From PVC group bacterium (GTDB taxonomy: Bacteria; Verrucomicrobiota; Kiritimatiellia; UBA8416), in contig PWYP01000059.1 in NCBI GenBank assembly GCA_003567805.1, forward strand, positions 1 to 11,468: a stretch of 11,468 nucleotides of DNA. Direction: 5' to 3'. Shown in pieces: positions 1-4,928 of this stretch. The position numbers and the translations under genes were made by a program. The notes under the pieces were generated by a model. The model was not told the DNA's origin. It saw nothing but the letters and a program-made list of their open reading frames with translations, and did not search any database. How positions within the stretch are numbered: the first letter of the stretch is position 1; each line of letters opens with the position of its first letter.

Positions 1-356
1 CGTACGCGGTCAAAACTGGCCGTTGACGGGGAGAGAATCTCGACAACGAGCGTGGGTGGACCCTCGACATGCGTTTCCTTGAGCTGGGTTTCGTCGCATA
101 CTACCAGCAAGTCTGGTTGCACGACATCCTCATCCGATAGCTTGACATCTGTTGGTGCGGGGAATACTTGGCAAGGCCTGTTATTGAAGTGGTTGGCAAA
201 CTGGCGTGAAAGTTCGATCTGAATGCGCTGGTGTCGCAACGTGGGTGCCGGAGACATTGCATAGACTTCGCCACCTACGATTTCCCAGCGTTGTCCGTCA
301 TCCCACTGGCGATAGTCGTCCCAGGTATAAGAGAGTTTACGGGCTGTGTTTTGCAT
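1..356 (-). CDS. Uma2 family (DUF820) putative endonuclease, 5' part
   Basis: The first 118 codons of a minus-strand gene are present; it runs off the left edge, so its C-terminus is missing. The protein begins MQNTARKLSYTWDDYRQWDD and then shows family hallmarks: a WEIVGGEVYAMSPAP segment (about residues 24-38), the HQRIQIELSRQF helix (about 43-54), a VQPDLLVVC strand (about 80-88) and PPTLVVEILSPST (about 100-112). The QPDLLVV and VVEILSPST segments carry the Asp and Glu of the PD-(D/E)XK-like fold of Uma2 proteins. The start was chosen because an AGGAG lies 7 nt upstream; the ATG four bases further upstream reaches a stop after seven codons. Uma2 proteins are predicted nucleases of unknown biological role, common in multicopy in cyanobacteria, Planctomycetes and related phyla. 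It is transcribed away from the tRNA and ribosomal genes, so it is probably functionally unrelated to them. Family assignment is confident; nuclease activity is only inferred. Confidence 0.9.
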   Translation of the reverse strand, partial: MQNTARKLSYTWDDYRQWDDGQRWEIVGGEVYAMSPAPTLRHQRIQIELSRQFANHFNNRPCQVFPAPTDVKLSDEDVVQPDLLVVCDETQLKETHVEGPPTLVVEILSPSTASFDRV

Positions 357-387
357 ACATGCACTCCTGATTCTGCTGATGTAATTT

Positions 388-417
388 ATGATATGTTGCC
401 GTCCCGCGCAACGGCAA
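388..417 (-). promoter_or_regulatory. Probable sigma-70 promoter of the Uma2 gene, overlapping an inverted repeat
   Basis: Read on the minus strand there is a TTGCCG (-35-like, 417-412), an 18-nt spacer and TATCAT (-10-like, 393-388, one mismatch to TATAAT). Transcription would start near 381, about 25 nt before the ATG at 356. The perfect inverted repeat TTGCCGT-N8-ACGGCAA (396-417) covers the -35 box and most of the spacer, which is where a repressor operator would sit. The promoter is inferred from matches only. Confidence 0.4.
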
Positions 418-438
418 AAACCGGGCGGAAATTGGCTA

Positions 439-468
439 TTGACCGATTATGCAGAGTTTTGATAGCTT
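439..468 (+). promoter_or_regulatory. Possible promoter of the tRNA-Leu / ribosomal cluster
   Basis: TTGACC (439-444) resembles a -35 box. Eighteen bases further on, TAGCTT (463-468) is a weak -10 candidate. Transcription would begin near 475, within the perfect 14-bp palindrome ATCTTGTACAAGAT (474-487) and about 28 nt before the mature tRNA 5' end. The -10 match is poor, so this is a weak call. Confidence 0.25.
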
Positions 469-502
469 AGCCGATCTTGTACAAGATTCGTCTTGCGCCC
501 AT

Positions 503-589
503 GCACCCGTGGTGAAATTGGCATACACGCATGGTTCAGGTCCATGTGCCCGCGAGGGCGTGGAGGTTCGAATCCTCTCGGGTGCACCA
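503..589 (+). tRNA. tRNA-Leu (anticodon CAG)
   Basis: A complete class II tRNA cloverleaf is visible. The acceptor stem GCACCCG pairs with CGGGTGC (579-585), followed by discriminator A586 and an encoded CCA (587-589). The D arm has a GTG/CAC stem with a GG in the loop. The anticodon stem CATGG/CCATG (530-534/542-546) closes the loop TTCAGGT, giving anticodon CAG at 537-539, which reads CUG. The long variable arm, stem GCCC/GGGC (548-551/556-559), is typical of tRNA-Leu. The T arm GGAGG-TTCGAAT-CCTCT (562-578) is canonical apart from one G-U pair. The base 3' of the anticodon is G (540), so the loop has the G36-G37 pair recognised by TrmD, encoded about 520 nt downstream. It may be co-transcribed with the rpsP cluster; I see no terminator between them. 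Confidence 0.97.
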
Positions 590-654
590 TGCTGCGCGCC
601 GAATACGGGGCTACGCATGGCAAGCCATACTTGTACAGGAATTGAGCGGGTGCA

Positions 655-680
655 GCATATGCGGAGACCGCGATGTATGC
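655..680 (+). other. Hairpin in the rpsP 5' leader
   Basis: GCATA (655-659) can pair with TATGC (676-680), and inside it GCGG (661-664) pairs with CCGC (668-671) across an AGA loop. This makes an interrupted stem-loop in the 143-nt stretch between the tRNA and rpsP. It has no T-run behind it, so it is not an intrinsic terminator. It could be a processing site or a leader structure of the ribosomal operon. Apart from the Shine-Dalgarno just before rpsP, I see nothing else convincing in 590-732. Confidence 0.3.
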
Positions 681-732
681 CAATTGAAACGGCTGCGCGC
701 GCGGGTGAGATTGTGGTTTATTGGGAGGAGAC

Positions 733-1110
733 ATGGCAGTTAAGATCAGAATGAAGCGAACCGGGGGTAAGAATGATGCTTGCTTTCGGCTGGTTGCCGC
801 CGACGAGCGGTCTCCGCGGGATGGTCGGAACCTTGAGATTTTAGGTTGGTACGATCCGGCGGCTAAAGGTCAAACTTTTGCATTGAAGTTAGACCGGGTG
901 GATTATTGGTTAGGCGTGGGTGCGAAGATTACGGATACCGCGGCTAGCTTGGTAAAGAAAGCGCGCAACGGTGACACTGGCGTTGTTGAGGTGAAAGAGC
1001 CTGCGGTTGTGGCTGAGCCTGCCCCTGTGGCAGAGGAAGCGGAGCCCGTGGTCGAGGAAGCTCCGGTAGAAGAAACTGAAGCGGTAGAAGAAGAGAAGAC
1101 TGACGCGTAG
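733..1110 (+). CDS. rpsP: 30S ribosomal protein S16 with acidic C-terminal extension
   Basis: Ribosomal protein S16 is a primary assembly protein of the 30S subunit 5' domain. The 125-residue product opens with the diagnostic MAVKIRMKRTGGKNDACFRL, followed by RSPRDGRNLEILGWYDP (about 26-42) and LDRVDYWLGVGAKITDT (about 53-69). The S16 core ends near residue 83. Residues 84-125 form an Ala/Pro/Val/Glu tail with 14 glutamates, ending EEEKTDA, so the protein is about 40 residues longer than the usual 80-90. The ATG at 733 follows a strong GGGAGGAG (723-730); the in-frame TTG at 721 lies upstream of that site and is not used. It leads the rpsP-trmD-rplS-rnhB-yraN operon, with trmD starting 3 nt after its stop. 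The tail is probably unstructured; its function is unknown. Confidence 0.97.
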   Translation: MAVKIRMKRTGGKNDACFRLVAADERSPRDGRNLEILGWYDPAAKGQTFALKLDRVDYWLGVGAKITDTAASLVKKARNGDTGVVEVKEPAVVAEPAPVAEEAEPVVEEAPVEETEAVEEEKTDA

Positions 1111-1113
1111 TGG

Positions 1114-1782
1114 ATGCGTATTGATATTTTAACCGTATTTCCGGGGATGCTTGACGGATTTATTCGTGAAAGCATGCTAAAGCGGGCCGAGGCATTGGGT
1201 CGGGTCACGTTACACACGGTAGACCTGCGGGATTTTACCACGGATGTGCATCGGACGACGGACGATCGACCGTATGGCGGTGGCCCGGGAATGGTGATGA
1301 AGGTGGAGCCGATTCTTTCGGCAGTGGAGGCGATTCGAACCGAACAATCACGCGTGATTTTGATGAGTCCACAGGGACGGGTTTTCCGGCAAGCTGTGGC
1401 GCGGAAGTTGGCGGAAGAATCGCATTTGATCTTTATATGTGGGCACTATGAAGGGATCGATGAGCGGGTACGTCTGTTGTTGCAGGCCGAAGAGCTTTCG
1501 ATCGGGGATTATGTGCTGACGAATGGTGTGCTGCCAGCGGCAGTGGTCGTGGATGCTGTGGTGAGATTGCTTCCTGGTGTTTTGGGAGGCGAGGGTGCGA
1601 CAGAAGAAGAGTCGTTTTCGGATGGGCTTTTGGAATATCCGCAGTATACGCGGCCCGTCGAATATCGAGGGTTGCAGGTGCCGGATGTGTTGCGTTCGGG
1701 GAATCATGCAGCCGTGCGGGCCTGGCGTAGGGAGCAAGCGGAAGCTCGCACAAGAGAGCGTAGAAAGGATTTGCTACAGTAA
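1114..1782 (+). CDS. trmD: tRNA (guanine37-N1)-methyltransferase TrmD
   Basis: TrmD transfers methyl from S-adenosylmethionine to N1 of G37 in tRNAs with G36-G37 (some Leu, Pro and Arg isoacceptors), preventing +1 frameshifts. The 222-residue protein shows the SPOUT trefoil-knot signature: [13 protein letters not shown] (51-63), the cofactor loops [11 protein letters not shown] (109-119) and [14 protein letters not shown] (129-142), then PGVLG (154-158). The catalytic Asp of SFSDGLLE is D170 (E. coli D169). The C-terminal tRNA-binding domain retains [12 protein letters not shown] and the W/R-rich helix. It is about 30 residues shorter than E. coli TrmD, the shortfall lying at the C-terminus, as in many bacteria. 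It starts 3 nt after rpsP with no strong Shine-Dalgarno, which suggests translational coupling. The rimM gene commonly placed directly before trmD is absent. Confidence 0.97.
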   Translation: MRIDILTVFPGMLDGFIRESMLKRAEALGRVTLHTVDLRDFTTDVHRTTDDRPYGGGPGMVMKVEPILSAVEAIRTEQSRVILMSPQGRVFRQAVARKLAEESHLIFICGHYEGIDERVRLLLQAEELSIGDYVLTNGVLPAAVVVDAVVRLLPGVLGGEGATEEESFSDGLLEYPQYTRPVEYRGLQVPDVLRSGNHAAVRAWRREQAEARTRERRKDLLQ

Positions 1783-1804
1783 GTGGCAATTTTGGGAGGA
1801 AGCA

Positions 1805-2167
1805 ATGAGTGCAGATATTGTACGCAAGATTGGTGATGAGGGAATTAAGAGCGACGTGCCGGATTTTCAAATTGGCGATACGGTTTCGGTGCATGTAAAG
1901 ATTCGTGAAGGCGACAAGGAGCGCGTTCAGGTTTTCACGGGATTTGTGCTTGCGCGTGACGGTGGCGGTGGAACAGAGACGTATACGGTGCGTCGTGTTT
2001 CGCACGGTGTCGGTGTTGAGCGTGTATTCCCGGTGCATTCTCCCTATGTGGAAAAGATTGAAGTCGTGCGTTCCGCCCATGTGCGTCGGGCCAAGCTGTA
2101 TTATCAGCGTGGATTGACGGGCAAGAAAGCACGCCTGAAAGAGAAAATCGTTGCGAGGAAAAAATAA
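1805..2167 (+). CDS. rplS: 50S ribosomal protein L19
   Basis: L19 lies at the 30S-50S interface of the large subunit. The 120-residue protein has the expected length and signatures: [20 protein letters not shown] (about 19-38), [12 protein letters not shown] (about 40-51), then [19 protein letters not shown] (about 58-76) and a basic C-terminus with [22 protein letters not shown]. The reading frame is open far upstream, inside trmD, but the true start is the ATG at 1805: a GGGAGGA (1794-1800) lies 4 nt before it and the family homology begins there. It follows trmD by 22 nt. Its last 17 nt overlap the start of rnhB. Confidence 0.97.
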   Translation: MSADIVRKIGDEGIKSDVPDFQIGDTVSVHVKIREGDKERVQVFTGFVLARDGGGGTETYTVRRVSHGVGVERVFPVHSPYVEKIEVVRSAHVRRAKLYYQRGLTGKKARLKEKIVARKK

Positions 2168-2834
2168 TCTTCTGCATTACGAGCGACAGCAGTGGCAACG
2201 CAATGTTGCCTTTGTCGCTGGTGTAGATGAAGCGGGCCGAGGCCCATTGGCCGGGCCCGTTGTAGCTGCTGCTGTTGTTTTCTCTCCTGCATGTGCCGAG
2301 CAGGAGATTTCTGGTGCTCTCGTTGGACTAACGGATTCCAAGCAGTTGGGGGAATCCGATCGAGAGCAATATTTTGCCCATCTGCATACCTTGTCAGATG
2401 TAGATATCGGGGTTGGCATTAGCGAGGCCCCCGAAATCGACGAGATCAACATTTTACGGGCTACGCATGTGGCGATGGCTCGCGCGGTTTCGTCTTTGCG
2501 ACGTTTACCTGATCATGTTCTGGTAGATGGACGGCCTGTCACGGGCTTGCCGGTTGCTTCCACGGCAATTGTTAAAGGGGATAGTCTCAGTTTCTCGATT
2601 GCAGCGGCCAGTGTGGTCGCCAAAGTTACACGTGACCGGATGATGGTAGCGTTGGATGATCGGTATCCGGGATATGGTTTTGCCCGCCACAAAGGGTATG
2701 GCACAGCCTTTCATATGCAAGCTTTGCTCGAATTGGGGTGTTGTCCTGCGCATCGGCGGTCGTTTCGCCCGGTGCGAGAGGCGGCTGAGATTTATGCGGG
2801 GCGGCATCCTGCGCAACAGGAGCTGCCCTTATGA
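2151..2834 (+). CDS. rnhB: Ribonuclease HII
   Basis: RNase HII cuts RNA-DNA hybrids and removes single ribonucleotides misincorporated in DNA. The 227-residue protein carries [20 protein letters not shown] (23-42) with D26-E27, a TDSKQL motif (61-66), LVDGRP (124-129) with D126, and IVKGDS (140-145) with D144. These match the four metal-binding residues D16, E17, D108 and D126 of E. coli RnhB. The C-terminal part has [26 protein letters not shown] and HRRSFRPV, all typical. The start is uncertain. TTG at 2151 is the only sensible upstream candidate in frame before a stop at 2136, and it implies a 17-nt overlap with rplS; CTG at 2172 would remove seven residues and still keep the conserved core. 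Either way translation is probably coupled to rplS. The stop overlaps yraN in an ATGA. Confidence 0.95.
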   Translation: MRGKNNLLHYERQQWQRNVAFVAGVDEAGRGPLAGPVVAAAVVFSPACAEQEISGALVGLTDSKQLGESDREQYFAHLHTLSDVDIGVGISEAPEIDEINILRATHVAMARAVSSLRRLPDHVLVDGRPVTGLPVASTAIVKGDSLSFSIAAASVVAKVTRDRMMVALDDRYPGYGFARHKGYGTAFHMQALLELGCCPAHRRSFRPVREAAEIYAGRHPAQQELPL

Positions 2835-3274
2835 GTTCTGTGCCGTTCTGGCGTAAGATCATGCAGGGGAATGCGGCGGAGCCCCGTCATCTTGAAGTAG
2901 GACTTTGGGGGGAAGCGCAGGCGGAGAAGTATCTTCGTTCGAAGGGGATGAAGATTCGAACGCGTCGGTTGCGTGTTGGTCGTCGTGATGAAATTGATTT
3001 GCTGGCGCAGGATGGGGCGCAACTGGTGTTCGTGGAGGTCAAGACGCGACGGAGCGAGCAGTTCGGGCGTCCGATTACGGCAGTGGATCGTGCCAAACGG
3101 CAGCGGATGTCGCGTGCGGCAGTGCGTTACATCAAGCGGTTGCGTAATTCGAAGGTGTATTTTCGTTTTGATGTGGTGGAGGTGATCGGGGCACCGGAAA
3201 ATTCCTCCGATGAAATTATCGTACGACATATTCCGAATGCATTTCAGCTCGATCGCCGTTATATGCTCCCTTGA
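2831..3274 (+). CDS. yraN: YraN/UPF0102 family endonuclease-like protein
   Basis: This small protein has the PD-(D/E)XK (Holliday-junction-resolvase-like) fold signature of UPF0102. The sequence shows GLWGEAQAEKYLRSKGMKI (24-42) with E28, then RRDEIDLLAQDG (51-62) with E54 and D56, then LVFVEVKTR (65-73) with E69 and K71, and a late VYFRFDVVEV strand (109-118). These are the metal-binding and lysine positions of the fold. At 147 residues it is somewhat longer than the usual 115-130 because of about 20 extra N-terminal residues. The ATG overlaps the rnhB TGA by four bases, indicating translational coupling. RnhB and YraN are neighbours in many bacteria; the cellular role of YraN remains poorly defined. 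It closes the housekeeping operon. Confidence 0.92.
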   Translation: MSSVPFWRKIMQGNAAEPRHLEVGLWGEAQAEKYLRSKGMKIRTRRLRVGRRDEIDLLAQDGAQLVFVEVKTRRSEQFGRPITAVDRAKRQRMSRAAVRYIKRLRNSKVYFRFDVVEVIGAPENSSDEIIVRHIPNAFQLDRRYMLP

Positions 3275-3557
3275 AACAGCTCGATGGTATGTTTTTGGTG
3301 GTGCGATAGAGGTGACGTTTGTGTTTGTTCCGGTAGTTTGTATTGCTTTTTGGTGTGTAGCATATAGTGTGAAACGCAGTATAGAGCGGTAGATATCTGT
3401 GGTGGGCAATCGGGACGGATGCGGAGTAAACGGGGCCGTTACGAAAGTAACAGATGCGGTCGCTTGTTTATGTCATGAAACGGGTATCCGGAGACGCCTC
3501 ATCTTGCGGTGTGGTCGGCGAGGATCGGGTGCATTGTATAGAAAGGTCGAGGCGCAG
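3275..3557 (+). other. Non-coding leader before the glutamine synthetase gene
   Basis: These 283 nt hold no convincing gene. The glutamine synthetase frame is open from 3399, but its upstream extension is rich in Arg, Gly and Cys and resembles no protein. A hairpin GTTAC-GAAA-GTAAC (3438-3451), closed by a GNRA tetraloop, is visible, and CGCC (3495-3498) can pair with GGCG (3517-3520). A possible promoter is TTGTAT (3338-3343) with TATAGT (3363-3368), but the 19-nt spacing is long. If it is used, the message would have a leader of about 180 nt, long enough for a regulatory RNA. I could not match it to a known riboswitch, including the glnA RNA motif. No terminator for the preceding operon is evident. 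Confidence 0.35.
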
Positions 3558-4916
3558 ATGAAATTTTTCCCTTTTGATGGTGATTTAAAGACGGTGGATT
3601 ATCTGGATTTTATGATGCTGGATATCTACGGGAGCATCCGTTCCGTAACGATTCCGAAAGGGTATATTTCGGAGAAACTGCTGCAAGAAGGCATAGGTTT
3701 TGATGCCTCGAACTACGGTTTTGCCGATGTGAAGAAGTCTGATATGGTTGCCATACCGGATATGTCGACAGCTTTCGCGGAGCAGCGTCCAGACGGGGTT
3801 ATTTTACATGCACTTTGTAATGTGCGGGCCATGGATGGTTCGGTATTCGTAGATTACCCTCGCAACATTGTCGCGGATACGGTTGCCTTGTATCGGAAAA
3901 AAGGGATTGCGGATGAGGTGCGCGTATTGATGGAGCTCGAGTTTCATGTGCTGGAGGATGTGAATTACGCAACCGATTATGCACACGCGTATTTTCGGGT
4001 GCAAAGTGCCGAGGGGATAGGTCCCGATTATTATGATTTGCCGCGGTTCAACATTCACAGGGGGTATCATCGCAGCTATCCGGATGATCGTTATTTTGAT
4101 TTACGTAACAAGATGGTGGAAGCGTTAGCTGCGATCAGTATACCCGTAAAATATCACCATCACGAAGTAGGTGCGGCCCAATTGGAACTGGAGTTTGATT
4201 TCCTGCCTGCTGCCGAGGCGGCTGACAAGGTGGCGATTGCGAAGTGGGTTATACGTAATATTGCCAAGGAAAACGGGGTCTTTATCACATTTATGCCGAA
4301 GCCTATCAACAAGACCCCGGGCAATGGTTTGCATGTACACCAGTTTTTGGAGAAAGGTGGTGTATCACTATTTCCGGGCGATGATCTTTTCGGGTTAAGT
4401 CCGACAGCGTTACATTATACAGCGGGTTTGCTCGCGCATAGTTTGTCGGGTTCGTTACTGGCATTTTCAAACCCCAGTACGAATTCTTTCAAGCGTTTGG
4501 TGCCGGGTTATGAGGCTCCGGTTTGTGCGACGCTGGCCAAGGCGTCACGTGAGGCATCCGTGCGCGTACCGGGATATTTGAAAAAAGGTGAAGAGCGAAT
4601 CGAGTATCGGACAGGCGATGCTTCGGCAAACTGTCACTTTATGCTTGCCGCCATGATGTTGGCCGGTTTGGATGGCATTGAACGTAAGTTTGACCCTAAG
4701 GAAAAGGGGTATACGGATGCGACGCAGTCGGAAGCTAAACGCTTTCCGCTGAACCTGCATGCCGTTCTGGATGGGTTGGAATCTGATCATGCGTATCTTT
4801 CGCCTATTTTTTCGGAAGACCTGATTCAGTTGTGGATTTCCATTAAGCGTAATGAAGCTTCGCATGTGTATCATGCGCCGACCCCGGAAGAGTACGAATT
4901 GTATTTTAATTGTTAG
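3558..4916 (+). CDS. Class I glutamine synthetase family protein
   Basis: The protein (452 aa) belongs to the family that ligates ammonia to glutamate with ATP. It has an N-terminal beta-grasp domain (about 12-100) with FDAS (D49), then the catalytic domain. Residues equivalent to the E. coli GlnA metal ligands are kept: E126 and E128 (MELEFH), E203 and E210 (HHHEVGAAQLELEF), H259 (GNGLHVH) and E349 (IEYR). The flap Glu in NSFKRLVPGYEAPV (E319) and arginines R331, R336 and R351 are also present. Differences from the consensus: the usual RFPD reads RTGD (351-354), NGSGMH reads PGNGLH, and the NRSAS segment reads SREAS. The adenylylation tyrosine motif (NLYDL) is absent. The start at 3558 is supported by GAGG 5 nt upstream; the frame is open to 3399 without homology. 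It may be a true glutamine synthetase or a gamma-glutamyl ligase of the same fold, so I give no symbol. It ends 12 nt before the transporter genes and is probably co-transcribed with them. Confidence 0.92.
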   Translation: MKFFPFDGDLKTVDYLDFMMLDIYGSIRSVTIPKGYISEKLLQEGIGFDASNYGFADVKKSDMVAIPDMSTAFAEQRPDGVILHALCNVRAMDGSVFVDYPRNIVADTVALYRKKGIADEVRVLMELEFHVLEDVNYATDYAHAYFRVQSAEGIGPDYYDLPRFNIHRGYHRSYPDDRYFDLRNKMVEALAAISIPVKYHHHEVGAAQLELEFDFLPAAEAADKVAIAKWVIRNIAKENGVFITFMPKPINKTPGNGLHVHQFLEKGGVSLFPGDDLFGLSPTALHYTAGLLAHSLSGSLLAFSNPSTNSFKRLVPGYEAPVCATLAKASREASVRVPGYLKKGEERIEYRTGDASANCHFMLAAMMLAGLDGIERKFDPKEKGYTDATQSEAKRFPLNLHAVLDGLESDHAYLSPIFSEDLIQLWISIKRNEASHVYHAPTPEEYELYFNC

Positions 4917-4928
4917 TCTGTTGAATCT

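Noticed and set aside
396..420. Stem TTGCCGT/ACGGCAA followed by AAAAA, resembling an intrinsic terminator
   Set aside because: The run after the stem is A on the plus strand, and on the minus strand the T-run precedes the stem. Neither orientation gives a stem followed by T, so it is better read as an operator-like repeat.
616..627. ATGGC-AA-GCCAT palindrome after the tRNA as a terminator
   Set aside because: The two-base loop cannot close the full stem, and no T-run follows.
1577..1804. Extended L19 frame inside trmD
   Set aside because: It overlaps trmD in another frame. The Shine-Dalgarno and L19 homology begin at 1805.
1433..2080. 215-residue minus-strand frame across trmD and rplS
   Set aside because: It is a shadow of two strongly supported genes, with His/Arg/Thr-rich composition and no recognisable domain.
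3245..3285. Direct repeat CAGCTCGAT at 3245-3253 and 3277-3285
   Set aside because: It is nine bases, one copy lies inside yraN, and there is no further structure. This is most likely chance.
2792..3409. 205-residue minus-strand frame opposite yraN
   Set aside because: It lies antisense to a well-supported gene, has low-complexity-like composition and no ribosome-binding site.
3399..3557. N-terminal extension of the glutamine synthetase frame
   Set aside because: The frame is open, but the extension has no glutamine synthetase homology and is Arg/Gly/Cys-rich. A GAGG site and an MKFFPFDG start at 3558 fit the family better.
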